Program-made: the position numbers and the translations under genes
Part shown: positions 36,414 to 46,541 of the stretch, piece after piece
How positions within the stretch are numbered: the first letter of the stretch is position 1
Layout of the letters: the number at the start of each line of letters is the position of its first letter
NCBI GenBank assembly: GCA_005503335.1
Contig: SCMQ01000004.1
Location: forward strand, 131,501-195,500
Origin: Comamonadaceae bacterium 2FH
GTDB taxonomy: Bacteria; Pseudomonadota; Gammaproteobacteria; Burkholderiales; Burkholderiaceae_C
Direction: 5' to 3'
Length of the DNA: 64,000 nucleotides
The notes under the pieces: generated by a model
Told to the model about the DNA's origin: nothing
The model's database searches: none
Seen by the model: the letters and a program-made list of their open reading frames with translations, nothing else

Positions 36414-36845
36414 TCAGGCCAGCGAACCGCCAGCAGCTTCGATGGCCGCCTTGGCGCCGGCGGTCGCGCCGATGCCCGTGAGCTTGACGGCCTTGCTGAG
36501 GGTGCCGGACTTGATGACCTTGACCACTTTCGCGATCTCGCTGACCAGGCCGGCCTGCTTCAGGGCCAGCAGGTCGACTTCGGACGCACCGAGCTGCTCC
36601 AGCGCCGTCAGCGTGACTTCGGCGTTGAACTTCAGCAGGTGCGACTTGAAGCCGCGCTTGGGCAGACGACGCTGCATGGGCATCTGGCCGCCTTCGAAGC
36701 CGACCTTGTGGTAGCCGCCCGAACGCGATTTCTGGCCCTTGTGGCCACGACCTGCGGTCTTGCCCAGGCCGGAGCCGATGCCGCGACCGACGCGGCGCTT
36801 GGCGTGCTTGGCGCCCGCCGCGGGTTGGATGCTATTGAGTTCCAT
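36414..36845 (-). CDS. rplO: 50S ribosomal protein L15
   Basis: The product has 143 residues. The N-terminus has the expected [20 protein letters not shown], followed by [13 protein letters not shown] and [20 protein letters not shown] at 36845 is preferred to the adjacent TTG at 36848. It follows rpmD by 11 bases and precedes secY by 21. Confidence 0.98.
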   Translation of the reverse strand: MELNSIQPAAGAKHAKRRVGRGIGSGLGKTAGRGHKGQKSRSGGYHKVGFEGGQMPMQRRLPKRGFKSHLLKFNAEVTLTALEQLGASEVDLLALKQAGLVSEIAKVVKVIKSGTLSKAVKLTGIGATAGAKAAIEAAGGSLA

Positions 36846-36856
36846 CAACGGCCTCT

Positions 36857-37039
36857 TTAGAGAACTTTGACCAGGTAGCTGATCTTGTTGATCATGCCGC
36901 GCACCGCAGGGGTGTCCTGCAGCTCGCTCACGCTGTTCAGCTTGCGCAGGCCCAGGCCGCGCACGGTGGCACGGTGCGATTCCTTGCAGCCGATCGGGCT
37001 GCGAACCAGCTGGATCTTGACGGTTTGTTGCGTAGTCAT
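36857..37039 (-). CDS. rpmD: 50S ribosomal protein L30
   Basis: The product has 60 residues, starting [18 protein letters not shown], with [13 protein letters not shown] the conserved core. The longer frame from 37057 is rejected because 60 residues is the family length and the ATG at 37039 aligns with the family start. Located between rpsE and rplO. Confidence 0.97.
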   Translation of the reverse strand: MTTQQTVKIQLVRSPIGCKESHRATVRGLGLRKLNSVSELQDTPAVRGMINKISYLVKVL

Positions 37040-37053
37040 ATTCAAACTCCCGA

Positions 37054-37572
37054 TCAAGCGAAGAGTTCTTCGACGGTCTTGCCGCGCTTGGCCGCCACTT
37101 CCGCCGGGGTGGTGGAATTGGCCAGGGCGTCGAACGTGGCGCGAACCATGTTGTAGGGATTGGACGAACCGTGGCTCTTGGCCACGATGTCGGTGATGCC
37201 CATGACTTCGAAGACTGCGCGCATCGGGCCGCCGGCGATGATGCCGGTACCCTTGGGAGCCGGCGCCATCATGACGCGGGCCGCACCGTGGTGACCCACC
37301 ACGTTGTGGTGGATCGTGCCGTTCCTGAGCGACACCTTGGTCATGTTGCGGCGGGCCTCTTCCATGGCCTTCTGCACGGCAGCCGGCACTTCCTTGGACT
37401 TGCCCTTGCCCATGCCGACGCGGCCGTCGCCATCGCCCACCACGGTCAACGCAGCGAAACCAAGAATGCGGCCACCCTTGACCACCTTGGTGACGCGGTT
37501 GACCGCGATCATCTTTTCACGCAGACCGTCTTCGGGACCGTCACCTTGCGTTTTTGCCTGAAACTTAGCCAT
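37054..37572 (-). CDS. rpsE: 30S ribosomal protein S5
   Basis: The product has 172 residues. [34 protein letters not shown] and [19 protein letters not shown] are the S5 blocks; the basic loop used in decoding accuracy is present. Located between rplR and rpmD. Confidence 0.98.
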   Translation of the reverse strand: MAKFQAKTQGDGPEDGLREKMIAVNRVTKVVKGGRILGFAALTVVGDGDGRVGMGKGKSKEVPAAVQKAMEEARRNMTKVSLRNGTIHHNVVGHHGAARVMMAPAPKGTGIIAGGPMRAVFEVMGITDIVAKSHGSSNPYNMVRATFDALANSTTPAEVAAKRGKTVEELFA

Positions 37573-37589
37573 TTGAATTTCCGATCCGC

Positions 37590-37955
37590 TTAGAACTGCA
37601 AGCCCGCTTCACGTGCGGCGTCAGCCAGGGCCTTCACTCGGCCGTGGTAGGCGAAGCCGGCACGATCGAACGCCACCTTCTCGACACCGGCCGCCTTGGC
37701 CTTCTCGGCAATGCGCTTGCCGATCAGCTGCGCGGCGGCGGCATTGCCACCCTTGCCGGTGGCGCCGAGCGACTTGCGCACATCGGCTTCGGCGGTGGAG
37801 GCGCTGGCCAGCACCTTGCTGCCGTCGCCGGAGATCACGCTGGCGTAGATGTGCAGGTTGGTGCGGTTCACCGTCAGACGGGCAACGCCTTGCGTGGCAA
37901 TGCGGATGCGGGTCTGGCGGGCACGACGAAGACGCTGCTCTTTTTTGGTCAACAT
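37590..37955 (-). CDS. rplR: 50S ribosomal protein L18
   Basis: The product has 121 residues. It contains [15 protein letters not shown] and [20 protein letters not shown], the conserved 5S rRNA-binding segments. Located between rplF and rpsE with 17 bases to rpsE. Confidence 0.98.
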   Translation of the reverse strand: MLTKKEQRLRRARQTRIRIATQGVARLTVNRTNLHIYASVISGDGSKVLASASTAEADVRKSLGATGKGGNAAAAQLIGKRIAEKAKAAGVEKVAFDRAGFAYHGRVKALADAAREAGLQF

Positions 37956-37966
37956 GCTGCGGCTCC

Positions 37967-38500
37967 TTACTTCTTCTTGGTCTCTTTGATCGTGATCTTC
38001 TCATCCGCATAGCGGATGCCCTTGCCCTTGTAGGGCTCCGGGGGACGAATCGCACGGATCTCGGCGGCCACCTGGCCCACGCGCTGGCGGTCGGCACCCT
38101 TGATCACGATTTCCGTGGGGACCGGCGTTGCCACCGTGATGCCAGCCGGCATGTCCTTGTTCACCGGGTGGGAGAAGCCCACCGACAGGTTCAGCTTGGC
38201 GCCCTGGGCCTGGGCCTTGTAGCCCACGCCGACCAGGCTCAGCTTCTTCTCGAAGCCCTTGCTCACGCCGATGACCATGTTGTTCACGAGCTGGCGCAGC
38301 GTGCCGCTCATGGCATTGGCTTCGCGCGACTCGTTGGCGGGGGCGAAGCTCAGCTTGCCGCCCTCGTTGCTCACCTTGACCAGAGCGTGCTGGGGCAGCG
38401 ACAGCTGGCCGCCGGCGCCCTTGACGCTGATCTGGTCGTCCTTGATCGACACGTCCACGCCAGCGGGGACGGTCACAGGCATTTTTCCTACGCGGGACAT
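37967..38500 (-). CDS. rplF: 50S ribosomal protein L6
   Basis: The product has 177 residues. It starts [17 protein letters not shown] and has the duplicated L6 fold, ending in [17 protein letters not shown]. Located between rpsH and rplR. Confidence 0.98.
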   Translation of the reverse strand: MSRVGKMPVTVPAGVDVSIKDDQISVKGAGGQLSLPQHALVKVSNEGGKLSFAPANESREANAMSGTLRQLVNNMVIGVSKGFEKKLSLVGVGYKAQAQGAKLNLSVGFSHPVNKDMPAGITVATPVPTEIVIKGADRQRVGQVAAEIRAIRPPEPYKGKGIRYADEKITIKETKKK

Positions 38501-38523
38501 TTCAGTTTCTCCTCAATGCCACG

Positions 38524-38919
38524 TTAAGCCACATAGCAAAGCACTTCGCCGCCGACACCGGTGGCGCGCGCCTTGCGATCCGTCATCACGCCCTTGGGGG
38601 TGGTGACGATGGCCACGCCCAGGCCGTTCTGGACCTGGGGGATGGCATCGCGGCCCTTGTACACGCGCAGGCCGGGGCGGCTCACGCGCTCGATGCGCTC
38701 GATCACCGGGCGACCGGCGTAGTACTTCAGGGCGATTTCAAGCTCGGACTTGCCGGCTTCGGTCTTGACCTGGAAGCCGTCGATGTAGCCCTCATCCTTG
38801 AGCACCTGCGCAATGGCCACCTTCACCTTGGAAGAAGGCACGGACACGGTGGACTTGGCCACCATTTGCGCGTTGCGGATGCGGGTCAGCAGATCGGCGA
38901 TGGGATCACTCATGCTCAT
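38524..38919 (-). CDS. rpsH: 30S ribosomal protein S8
   Basis: The product has 131 residues. [16 protein letters not shown] at the N-terminus and [11 protein letters not shown] at the C-terminus are typical. ATG at 38919 was chosen because AGGAGA lies 9-10 bases upstream; a second ATG at 38913 is possible. In enterobacteria S8 represses the spc operon through a site near rplE; no such site was verified here. Confidence 0.97.
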   Translation of the reverse strand: MSMSDPIADLLTRIRNAQMVAKSTVSVPSSKVKVAIAQVLKDEGYIDGFQVKTEAGKSELEIALKYYAGRPVIERIERVSRPGLRVYKGRDAIPQVQNGLGVAIVTTPKGVMTDRKARATGVGGEVLCYVA

Positions 38920-38939
38920 GTTGTATCTCTCCTGCCGAC

Positions 38940-39245
38940 TTACCAGCTGGCCTTGGTGATGCCGGGGATGTTGCCCTCGAAGGCCAATTCGCGGATCTTG
39001 GCGCGGCCCAGGCCGAATTGGCGGAAGGTGCCGCGCGGGCGACCGGTGATCTCGCAACGGTTGCGCTGGCGCGTGGGGTTGGCGTTGCGCGGCAGCTTCT
39101 GCAGGCCCAGGCGGGCGGCAGCGCGCTCTTCGTCGCTACGCTTGGCGTCGTTGGCGACGGCCTTCAGTTCCGCGTACTTCTTGGCGTACTTGGCAGCCAG
39201 TTTTTCTCGCTTGAGCTCGCGCTCGATCAAAGCTACTTTAGCCAC
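38940..39245 (-). CDS. rpsN: 30S ribosomal protein S14 (long, cysteine-free form)
   Basis: The product has 101 residues. It starts [20 protein letters not shown] and contains [17 protein letters not shown] and [19 protein letters not shown]. It is the long form without a CxxC zinc site. Located between rplE and rpsH. Confidence 0.98.
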   Translation of the reverse strand: MAKVALIERELKREKLAAKYAKKYAELKAVANDAKRSDEERAAARLGLQKLPRNANPTRQRNRCEITGRPRGTFRQFGLGRAKIRELAFEGNIPGITKASW

Positions 39246-39253
39246 AAGTCACC

Positions 39254-39793
39254 TCAGTTCTTGAACGGGAAACGGAAGCCGGCGAGCAGTGCCTTGCACT
39301 CGTCGTCGGTCTTGGCCGTCGTGGTGATGCTGATGTTGAGACCGCGCAGGGCATCGACCTTGTCGTACTCGATCTCGGGGAAGATGATCTGTTCCTTGAC
39401 ACCCACGTTGTAGTTGCCGCGGCCGTCGAAGGCACGGCCGGAGATGCCGCGGAAGTCACGCACGCGCGGCAGGGCCACGGTGACGAAACGGTCCAGGAAT
39501 TCGTACATCTGCACGCCACGCAGGGTCACCATGCAGCCGATGGCCTGGCCTTCGCGGATCTTGAAGCCCGCGATGGCCTTCTTGGCCTTGGTCACCACCG
39601 GCTTCTGGCCGGCGATCTTGGTCAGGTCGCCGACGGCATGGTCCATGACCTTCTTGTCGGCCACGGCCTCGCTCACGCCCATGTTCAGCGTGATCTTGGT
39701 GATGCGCGGCACTTCCATCGGAGACTTGTAGCCAAACTTGGCCATCAGCTCGGGAGCGACCTTTTCGCGATAGTGTTGTTGCAGTCGTGCCAT
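39254..39793 (-). CDS. rplE: 50S ribosomal protein L5
   Basis: The product has 179 residues, the same as E. coli L5. [27 protein letters not shown] and [20 protein letters not shown] are diagnostic. ATG at 39793 was chosen over 39799 because AGGTGG is at proper distance from the former and too close to the latter. The 39799 ATG overlaps the rplX stop. Confidence 0.97.
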   Translation of the reverse strand: MARLQQHYREKVAPELMAKFGYKSPMEVPRITKITLNMGVSEAVADKKVMDHAVGDLTKIAGQKPVVTKAKKAIAGFKIREGQAIGCMVTLRGVQMYEFLDRFVTVALPRVRDFRGISGRAFDGRGNYNVGVKEQIIFPEIEYDKVDALRGLNISITTTAKTDDECKALLAGFRFPFKN

Positions 39794-39795
39794 GG

Positions 39796-40116
39796 TCATG
39801 CCACCTTGATTTCTTCGCCGCTGGACTTGTAGACACGCACGCGCTTGCCGTCGGCCAGCAGCTTGATGCCCACGCGGTCCGCCTTGCCCGTGGCGGCGTT
39901 GAAGATCGCCACGTTGGACTGGTGGATCGGCATGGCCTTCTCCACGATGCCGCCGGTCGTACCCTTCATGGGGTTCGGCTTGGCGTGCTTCTTGACGAGG
40001 TTGACGCCCTCGATCACGAGATGCGAATCGTCGGTGCGCAGCGAGACCTTGCCGCGCTTGCCCTTGTCGCGCCCCGCGAGCACGATGATTTCGTCGCCTT
40101 TGCGAATCTTGTTCAT
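39796..40116 (-). CDS. rplX: 50S ribosomal protein L24
   Basis: The product has 106 residues. [20 protein letters not shown] is the KOW motif start and [16 protein letters not shown] the conserved middle. Located between rplN and rplE. Confidence 0.98.
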   Translation of the reverse strand: MNKIRKGDEIIVLAGRDKGKRGKVSLRTDDSHLVIEGVNLVKKHAKPNPMKGTTGGIVEKAMPIHQSNVAIFNAATGKADRVGIKLLADGKRVRVYKSSGEEIKVA

Positions 40117-40125
40117 GGCGCGTCC

Positions 40126-40494
40126 TTACAGAACTTCGGGAGCCAGGGACACGATCTTCATGAACTTCTCGGTACGCAGTTCACGCGTGACCGGGCCGAA
40201 GATGCGGGTGCCGATGGGCTCCAGTTTGTTGTTCAGCAACACGGCAGCGTTGCCATCGAATTTGACCAGCGAGCCATCGCCGCGGCGAATGCCCTTGGCG
40301 GTACGCACCACCACCGCGCTGTAGACCTCGCCTTTTTTGACGCGGCCGCGCGGAGCAGCTTCCTTGATGCTCACTTTGATGATGTCGCCGACACTGGCGT
40401 AGCGGCGCTTGGACCCGCCGAGCACCTTGATGCACAGCACGGACTTGGCGCCGGTGTTGTCGGCAACGTCTAACCGAGATTCAGTCTGGATCAT
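40126..40494 (-). CDS. rplN: 50S ribosomal protein L14 (first gene of this ribosomal operon)
   Basis: The product has 122 residues and starts [35 protein letters not shown] and [10 protein letters not shown] follow. ATG at 40494 fits the family; the frame further upstream is not conserved sequence. In many proteobacteria rpsQ stands immediately upstream, but here the next gene is glpD, so the S10 part of the cluster is elsewhere. Confidence 0.98.
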   Translation of the reverse strand: MIQTESRLDVADNTGAKSVLCIKVLGGSKRRYASVGDIIKVSIKEAAPRGRVKKGEVYSAVVVRTAKGIRRGDGSLVKFDGNAAVLLNNKLEPIGTRIFGPVTRELRTEKFMKIVSLAPEVL

Positions 40495-40651
40495 TTCAAT
40501 ATTCCCAACTTGCATCCGAGATTCCCGCCGCCCCACTCAAGGTAAAGACGGCAAGTCACCCGGATCAGTCTTGGGCCCGTCGTCCACGCCACGAACCACT
40601 CGCGGCGCTTTTGCTGGGCAGAAATTTCCGCTAGTTAAAGCGAAGCCTGCT

Positions 40652-40680
40652 ATTGTGGCAGCGCTTCGGCAAGCTGTCAA
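40652..40680 (-). promoter_or_regulatory. Sigma-70 promoter of the spc/alpha operon
   Basis: On the minus strand a perfect -35 TTGACA (plus-strand 40675-40680) is separated by exactly 17 bases from the -10-like CACAAT (40652-40657). The start point would be near 40645, giving an rplN leader of about 150 bases. The -35 box begins only 7 bases after the glpD stop codon, with no terminator between, so read-through from glpD is possible. Confidence 0.75.
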
Positions 40681-40686
40681 GCGCCT

Positions 40687-42282
40687 TCACTCGGGTAAAT
40701 GCTGATAACGCGACGCCAAGGCCAGAAAGGCCTCGGCCTGCGGGTCCTGGCCGGTCTCTTCCCGCAGGATTTCCGCCACGGCCGGCGCCAGCCTGGCGGC
40801 CAGGGCCGCGTCCAGGAACAGCAGGCGGCTGCGCCGCGCCAGCATGTCCTCCACGGTGCGCGCGTACTCGTGGCGCGCCGCAAAACGCACCATGGCTTCG
40901 CTCAGGCCGCCGCCCAGTTCGCGATCCGCGCCCGGCAGGGCCTGCACCGCCGGCGCCTCGCTGCCGTAGGCGTGCAGGCCCGGCGGATCGCTGATGCGCG
41001 GCCGCCCGGCCGGCGCAGGATCGGCGCCGAGCAGCGGAAAGTTGGCAGTCACTTTCGATTCCGGCATTTCGAGCAGGCGCGCCTCCCCGCATTTGGCCAG
41101 CACGTCCTCGGCCATGGCGCGGTAGGTGGTCCACTTCCCGCCGGTCACCGTGACCAGGCCGCTGGCGCTGACCAGCACGGTGTGCTCGCGGCTCAGGCCC
41201 TTGGTGCCGCCCGCCTCCTCTTCCTGCGGCTTGACCAGCGGACGCAGCCCGACCCAGCAGCTGCGCACGTCGGCACGTGTCGGCGCGCGGCGCAGGTAGC
41301 GCGCCGATTCGCGCAGGATGAACTCGACCTCGTCGCGGAACGGCTCGGGTTCGCGCGCCAGGTCGTGGCGCGGGGTGTCGGTCGTGCCCAGGATGAGCTT
41401 GCCCAGCCAGGGCACGGCGAACAGCACGCGGCCGTCGGCGGTCTTGGGCACCAGCAGGGCATGGTCGGTCGACAGGAACTCGCGGTCCACCACCAGGTGC
41501 ACGCCCTGGCTCGGCGCCACCATGGGCCGGGCCGGGCGCCCGGTGGCCCGGCCGTCCATCTGCCGGACCTCGTCCACCCAGACCCCTGCCGCGTTGACCA
41601 CGCAGCGCGCGCGCACGGTGTAGGTTCGCCCGGTCTCCCGGTCCTCGCAGACCAGGCCCGCGACCCGGCCGGCCTCGTGCACCAGGCCGGTGGCGGCGCA
41701 GTAGTTCAGCAGCAGCGCGCCCTGGGCCGCAGCGGTGCGCGCCAGCACCAGGGCCAGGCGGGCATCGTCGAATTGACCATCCCAGTACTTGACGCCGCCG
41801 CGCAAGCCGTCGGCCTGCAGCCCGGGCAGGCATTGCAGCGTCCGGTTGCGACCGAGGAACTCGGTCTTCCCCAGTCCGTCGCGGCCAGCCAGCGCGTCGT
41901 AGGCCTTGAGGCCCAGGCCATAGAACGGCGCCTCCCAGCAGCGGTAGGACGGCATCACGAAGGGCAGCGGCTGCGCCAGGTGCGGCGCATTGCGCAGCAG
42001 GGTCGCGCGCTCGTGCAGCGCCTCACGCACCAGGCCGATGTCGCCCTGCGCGAGGTAGCGCACGCCGCCGTGCACCAGCTTGGTGGCGCGCGAGGAGGTG
42101 CCCTTGGCGAAATCGTGCGACTCCAGCAGCACCACGCGCAGGCCGCGCAGGGCCGCGTCGAGCGCCACGCCCAGGCCGGTGGCGCCGCCGCCGATGATGG
42201 CCAGGTCGTACAGGCAGGGCTCGGCCAGGCGCGCCATCAGGACATCGCGCGGGGTCGGCAGGGGGGTCGGTTGGTCGGTCAT
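40687..42282 (-). CDS. glpD: Aerobic glycerol-3-phosphate dehydrogenase
   Basis: The product has 531 residues. The FAD fold is LAIIGGGATGLGVALDAALR (about 27-46), then KGTSSRATKLVHGGVRYL, PLLVKPQ-like loops and VTVTGGKWTTYRAMAEDV, the GlpD signatures. It oxidises glycerol-3-phosphate to dihydroxyacetone phosphate at the membrane and feeds electrons to quinone. ATG at 42282 was chosen; the frame upstream to 42330 is not conserved. Divergent from glpR across an AT-rich operator region. Confidence 0.93.
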   Translation of the reverse strand: MTDQPTPLPTPRDVLMARLAEPCLYDLAIIGGGATGLGVALDAALRGLRVVLLESHDFAKGTSSRATKLVHGGVRYLAQGDIGLVREALHERATLLRNAPHLAQPLPFVMPSYRCWEAPFYGLGLKAYDALAGRDGLGKTEFLGRNRTLQCLPGLQADGLRGGVKYWDGQFDDARLALVLARTAAAQGALLLNYCAATGLVHEAGRVAGLVCEDRETGRTYTVRARCVVNAAGVWVDEVRQMDGRATGRPARPMVAPSQGVHLVVDREFLSTDHALLVPKTADGRVLFAVPWLGKLILGTTDTPRHDLAREPEPFRDEVEFILRESARYLRRAPTRADVRSCWVGLRPLVKPQEEEAGGTKGLSREHTVLVSASGLVTVTGGKWTTYRAMAEDVLAKCGEARLLEMPESKVTANFPLLGADPAPAGRPRISDPPGLHAYGSEAPAVQALPGADRELGGGLSEAMVRFAARHEYARTVEDMLARRSRLLFLDAALAARLAPAVAEILREETGQDPQAEAFLALASRYQHLPE

Positions 42283-42340
42283 GGAAGCAGCTGGGCCAGG
42301 CGCTCGCGCCAACCGCCATCGGCCAGCCAAGGTCGGCGCC

Positions 42341-42420
42341 TTATTTTTCTATTTTGTTCGATTTTGATCTTTTATTGCAATCGTTTTCCCTAATAAAATT
42401 CCTTTTGTTTCGTTTTAGAG
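42341..42420. promoter_or_regulatory. AT-rich GlpR operator/promoter island
   Basis: An 80-base AT-rich block inside GC-rich DNA lies between glpD and glpR. It contains repeated TCG-T-rich units: TTTTGTTCGATTTTGATC (42353-42370), GCAATCGTTTTCCC (42377-42390) and CTTTTGTTTCGTTTTAG (42402-42418). DeoR-type GlpR proteins bind repeats of this kind, and glpD and glpR-glpK would both be controlled from here. Confidence 0.5.
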
Positions 42421-42457
42421 TCTGCTCCAGCCCCAACCGCCTCATCCCAGTCCCGCA

Positions 42458-43222
42458 GTGAACCCCAATCCCCGCCAGATTCGGCTGGTCGAAGCCGTAC
42501 GCAGCCATGGCGCCATGAGCGTCGAACAGCTGGCCGAGATGCTCGGCGTGACGCTGCAGACCGTGCGCCGCGACGTGCAGCGCCTGGCCGAGGCCGGCTT
42601 GCTGGCGCGCTTTCACGGCGGGGTGCGCGTGCCCAGCTCCACGATAGAGAACATCGCGCACCAGCAGCGCGAAAGCCTGCATGCCGACGGCAAGGCGCGC
42701 ATCGCGCGCGCCGTCGCCGCCCAGGTGCCCAACGACTGCTCGCTGATCCTCAACATCGGCACCACGACCGAGGCCATCGCCCGGGCCCTGCTGCGCCACC
42801 GCGGCCTGCGCGTGATCACCAACCACCTGAACGTGGCCGCCATCCTCAGTGCCAACCCGGACTGCGAGGTCATCGTGGCCGGCGGCCTGGTGCGCACGCG
42901 CGACCGCGGCATCGTCGGCGAGGCCGCGGTGGACTTCATACGCCAGTTCAAGGTCGACATCGCGCTGATCGGCGTCTCCAGCATAGAGTCCGACGGCTCG
43001 CTGCGCGACTACGACCTGCGCGAGGTCAAGGTGGCGCAGGCCATCATCGAGCAGGCGCGCGAGGTCTGGCTGGCCGCCGATGTCAGCAAGTTCAACCGCC
43101 CGGCCCTGGTGCGCCTGGCCACGCTGGAACAGATCGACCGCCTGTTCACCGACGCCGAGCCGCCGCCGCCGTTTCCGGCCCTGCTGGCCGAGGCCCAGGT
43201 GCGCTGCGAGATCGCCGCCTGA
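42458..43222 (+). CDS. glpR: DeoR-family glycerol-3-phosphate regulon repressor
   Basis: The product has 254 residues with a GTG start at 42458. The DeoR HTH is SVEQLAEMLGVTLQTVRRDV (about 21-40). The sugar-phosphate domain contains LILNIGTTTEAIARAL, VITNHLNVA, VAGGLVRTRDRGIVG and VSSIESDGSLRDYDLREV. It probably represses glpD and its own operon with glpK until glycerol-3-phosphate binds. Confidence 0.9.
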   Translation: MNPNPRQIRLVEAVRSHGAMSVEQLAEMLGVTLQTVRRDVQRLAEAGLLARFHGGVRVPSSTIENIAHQQRESLHADGKARIARAVAAQVPNDCSLILNIGTTTEAIARALLRHRGLRVITNHLNVAAILSANPDCEVIVAGGLVRTRDRGIVGEAAVDFIRQFKVDIALIGVSSIESDGSLRDYDLREVKVAQAIIEQAREVWLAADVSKFNRPALVRLATLEQIDRLFTDAEPPPPFPALLAEAQVRCEIAA

Positions 43223-43261
43223 GCCCCGACCGCCCCCGTCCATCCTTCATCGCCGCTTCCC

Positions 43262-44755
43262 ATGACCTACCTGCTCGCGCTCGACCAAGGCACCTCCAGC
43301 TCCCGCAGCATCGTGTTCGACGCCGGCGGCCGCCTGGTCGCGCAGGCCCAGCAGGAGCTGCCGCAGATCTACCCCCAGCCCGGCTGGGTCGAGCATGACC
43401 CGCAGGCGATCTGGCGCACCCAGCTCGCCACGGCGCGCGAGGCCCTGGCCAAGGCCGGGCTCCAAGCCCACGCGATCCGCGCGGTCGGCATCACCAACCA
43501 GCGCGAGACCACGCTGCTGTGGAACCGCGCCAGCGGCCAGCCCCTGCACCACGCCATCGTGTGGCAGGACCGCCGGGCCGAGCCGACCTGCGCCCGCTTG
43601 CGCGAGCAGGGCCTGGCCGACCTGGTCCAGTCCAGGACCGGCCTGCTGATCGACGCCTATTTCTCGGGCACCAAGCTCAGGTGGCTGCTCGACCATGTGC
43701 CGGGCGCGCGCGCCCAGGCCGAGCGCGGCGAACTGGCCTTCGGCACGGTGGACAGCTGGCTGGTCTGGCAGCTGACGCGGGGCCGGGTGCACGCCACCGA
43801 CGTCAGCAACGCCTCGCGCACCATGCTGTTCAACGTGCACAGCAACCAGTGGGACCAGGAGCTGCTGCGCCTGCTGGACATTCCGGCCGCGCTGATGCCG
43901 CGCGTGCTGCCCTCGAGCGCGGCCTTCGGCGAGCTGGACGCCAGCCTGCTGGGCCACGCCATCCCCATAGGCGGCGTGGCCGGCGACCAGCAGAGCGCGC
44001 TGTTCGGCCAGGCCTGCTTCAGCGAGGGCATGGCCAAGAACACCTACGGCACGGGCTGCTTCATGCTGATGCACACGGGCAGCCGCTTCCAGACCTCGCG
44101 CAACGGCCTGCTGACCACCAGCGCCGCCCAGCCGGGGCCGCAGCCCGAGTACGCGATCGAGGGCAGCGTCTTCGTCGGCGGCGCCGTGGTGCAGTGGCTG
44201 CGCGACGGCCTGCACGCCATCCAGGCCAGCAGCGAGGTGCAGGCCCTCGCACAGAGCGTGCCCGATTCGGGCGGCGTGATGATGGTGCCGGCCTTCACCG
44301 GCCTGGGCGCCCCCTACTGGAAGCCCGAGGCGCGCGGCACCATCACCGGCCTCACGCGCGGCACCACGGTGGCCCACATCGCGCGCGCGGCGCTGGAGAG
44401 CATCGCCTACCAGAGCGCCGCCCTGCTGCAGGCCATGAGCCGCGACGCGGTGGCGGCCGGCGCCGCACCGGTCAGCGAGCTGCGCGTGGACGGCGGCGCC
44501 TGCGTCAACGACCTGCTGATGCAGTTCCAGGCCGACCTGCTCGGCATTCCCGTGGTCCGCCCGGCCGTGGTCGAGACCACGGCCCTGGGCGCGGCCTACC
44601 TCGCGGGGCTGGCCTGCGGCGTCTGGCGCGGCACCGACGAGCTGTCCGCGCTGTGGCGCGCCGAACGCCGCTTCCTGCCCACGCTGGACGCGGCGCGCGC
44701 GCAGGAGCTCATGGCGCAATGGGAGCATGCGGTGCGCCAGGCGACCCTTTCATAG
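43262..44755 (+). CDS. glpK: Glycerol kinase
   Basis: The product has 497 residues, typical. [18 protein letters not shown] is the phosphate-1 motif, [14 protein letters not shown] and [14 protein letters not shown] follow, and [15 protein letters not shown] and [21 protein letters not shown]-type segments mark the FGGY C-terminal half. It phosphorylates glycerol for GlpD. It follows glpR by 39 bases. No glpF is next to it in this window. Confidence 0.94.
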   Translation: MTYLLALDQGTSSSRSIVFDAGGRLVAQAQQELPQIYPQPGWVEHDPQAIWRTQLATAREALAKAGLQAHAIRAVGITNQRETTLLWNRASGQPLHHAIVWQDRRAEPTCARLREQGLADLVQSRTGLLIDAYFSGTKLRWLLDHVPGARAQAERGELAFGTVDSWLVWQLTRGRVHATDVSNASRTMLFNVHSNQWDQELLRLLDIPAALMPRVLPSSAAFGELDASLLGHAIPIGGVAGDQQSALFGQACFSEGMAKNTYGTGCFMLMHTGSRFQTSRNGLLTTSAAQPGPQPEYAIEGSVFVGGAVVQWLRDGLHAIQASSEVQALAQSVPDSGGVMMVPAFTGLGAPYWKPEARGTITGLTRGTTVAHIARAALESIAYQSAALLQAMSRDAVAAGAAPVSELRVDGGACVNDLLMQFQADLLGIPVVRPAVVETTALGAAYLAGLACGVWRGTDELSALWRAERRFLPTLDAARAQELMAQWEHAVRQATLS

Positions 44756-44830
44756 GCCCTGGCCAGCGGCGACAATGCGGGATGCGGCCGCCCATCCGTT
44801 CGCGGCCTCTGAATTCCTGGAGCGACCACG

Positions 44831-45670
44831 ATGAGCATGAGCACAGCCCCCTTCCCCGTATCCCCCATCGCCTTCATCGGCGGCGGCAACATGGCCAGCG
44901 CCATCATCGGCGGCCTGCTGCGCCAGGGCATGCGCGCCGAGCAGATCGAGGTCGTCGAGCCCTGGGCCGAAGCGCGCGAGCGCCTGCAGTCGCAGTTCGG
45001 CATCGCCGCCCTGCCCGAGGCCGGCCCGGCGCTGGCGCGCGCCGCGCTGGTGGTCTGGGCCGTGAAGCCGCAGACCTTCAAGGAGGCCGCTCAGGCCGCG
45101 CGCGAGCACACCGGCGCCGCCCTGCACCTGAGCGTGGCCGCCGGCATACGCTCGGACAGCATCGCCGCCTGGCTGGGCAGCGAGCGCATCGTGCGCTCCA
45201 TGCCCAACACGCCGGCCCTGGTCGGCAAGGGCATGACGGCGCTCTACGCGCGGCCGGCCGTGACGGCCCACGACCGCGCCCTGGTCGAGCGCGTGATCAG
45301 CACCACCGGCGAGTTCCTGTGGGTCCAGGAAGAAGCGCAGCTGGACGCGGTCACGGCCCTGTCGGGCTCGGGCCCGGCCTATGTGTTCTTCTTCCTGGAA
45401 GCCATGACCGAGGCCGGTCTGGAGATGGGCCTCACGCGCGAGCAGGCGCATCGCCTGGCCGTTGGCACCTTCGTCGGCGCCTCGGAACTGGCGCGCGCCT
45501 CCGACGAACCGCCCGAAGTCCTGCGCCAGCGCGTGACCTCCAAGGGCGGCACCACCTACGCCGCCATCAGCGCCATGCAGCACGACGGCGTCAACGCCCT
45601 GTTCATCAAGGCGATGCACGCGGCGCGCCAGCGCGCCAAGGAGCTCGGCGACGAGTTCGGTTCCGCGTGA
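44831..45670 (+). CDS. proC: Pyrroline-5-carboxylate reductase
   Basis: The product has 279 residues. IAFIGGGNMASAIIGGLL is the NADP fold, VWAVKPQ and SMPNTPALVGKGMTALY follow, and TALSGSGPAYVFFFLEAM is the conserved catalytic/dimer helix. It makes proline from pyrroline-5-carboxylate. CTGGAG precedes the ATG at 44831; a second ATG at 44837 is possible. Confidence 0.94.
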   Translation: MSMSTAPFPVSPIAFIGGGNMASAIIGGLLRQGMRAEQIEVVEPWAEARERLQSQFGIAALPEAGPALARAALVVWAVKPQTFKEAAQAAREHTGAALHLSVAAGIRSDSIAAWLGSERIVRSMPNTPALVGKGMTALYARPAVTAHDRALVERVISTTGEFLWVQEEAQLDAVTALSGSGPAYVFFFLEAMTEAGLEMGLTREQAHRLAVGTFVGASELARASDEPPEVLRQRVTSKGGTTYAAISAMQHDGVNALFIKAMHAARQRAKELGDEFGSA

Positions 45671-45677
45671 AGAGCGC

Positions 45678-46541
45678 TCAGCCCAGCGCGTAGGCCAACA
45701 CGATGCCGGCGAACACGGCAAAACCCACCCAGTGGTTGAGCCGGAAGGCCTTGAAGCAGCCCTCGCGCGTGCGGTCCCGGATCAGGGTGTAGTGCCAGGC
45801 GGCCAGGGCCAGGGCCGCGGCGATGCCGGCGTAGAAGACCGGGCCGGGCAAGCGGCCGGCCAGGGCCAGGGCCCAGATCGCCAGGAACAGGCCGTAGCTC
45901 AGCATCACCCCCACCACGTCGTAGCGACCCAGGGTGATGGCCGAGGTCTTCATGCCTATCCTGAGGTCGTCGTCGCGGTCCACCATGGCGTACTCGGTGT
46001 CGTAGGCCAGCACCCAGAACAGGTTGCCCAGCAGCAGCAGCCAGGCCAGCCAGGGCGTCTGGCCGGTCGTGGCCGCGAAGGCCATGGGGATGCCGAAGCT
46101 GAAGGCCAAGCCCAGCACGGCCTGCGGCATGGACACATAGCGCTTGGCGAACGGGTAGACCAGGGCCAGCACCAGGCCGGCGAAGGACCAGGCGATGGTG
46201 GCGGCATTGGTGGTCAGCACCAGGCCGAAGGCCAGCAGCGCCAGCACCGCGCCCACGGCCAGGGCCTCCTTGACGCCGATCCGGCCGCTGGTCACGGGGC
46301 GCTGGGCCGTGCGCTTGACATGGCGGTCGAAGTCGCGGTCGGCCACGTCGTTGACGCAGCAGCCGGCGCTGCGCATCAGGATGGTCCCCAGCGTGAACAC
46401 GGCCAGCAGGTGCCAGCCCGGAAAGCCGCCCGCCGCCACCCACAGGCCGCCCAGGGTGGGCCACAGCAGCAGCAACCAGCCGGCCGGCCGGTTCCAGCGG
46501 ATCAGGTCGAGGTAGAGATTGAGTCGCTCGCGCATCAGCAT
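45678..46541 (-). CDS. ubiA: 4-hydroxybenzoate polyprenyltransferase
   Basis: The product has 287 residues and about eight or nine membrane segments. Both aspartate motifs are present: NDVADRDFD and [16 protein letters not shown] (NDxxDxxxD and DxxxD), which bind the Mg-prenyl diphosphate. It catalyses the prenylation step of ubiquinone synthesis. The start overlaps the stop of the DyP peroxidase gene by one base (46541). It is the last of the recG-oxyR-dyp-ubiA group. Confidence 0.93.
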   Translation of the reverse strand: MLMRERLNLYLDLIRWNRPAGWLLLLWPTLGGLWVAAGGFPGWHLLAVFTLGTILMRSAGCCVNDVADRDFDRHVKRTAQRPVTSGRIGVKEALAVGAVLALLAFGLVLTTNAATIAWSFAGLVLALVYPFAKRYVSMPQAVLGLAFSFGIPMAFAATTGQTPWLAWLLLLGNLFWVLAYDTEYAMVDRDDDLRIGMKTSAITLGRYDVVGVMLSYGLFLAIWALALAGRLPGPVFYAGIAAALALAAWHYTLIRDRTREGCFKAFRLNHWVGFAVFAGIVLAYALG

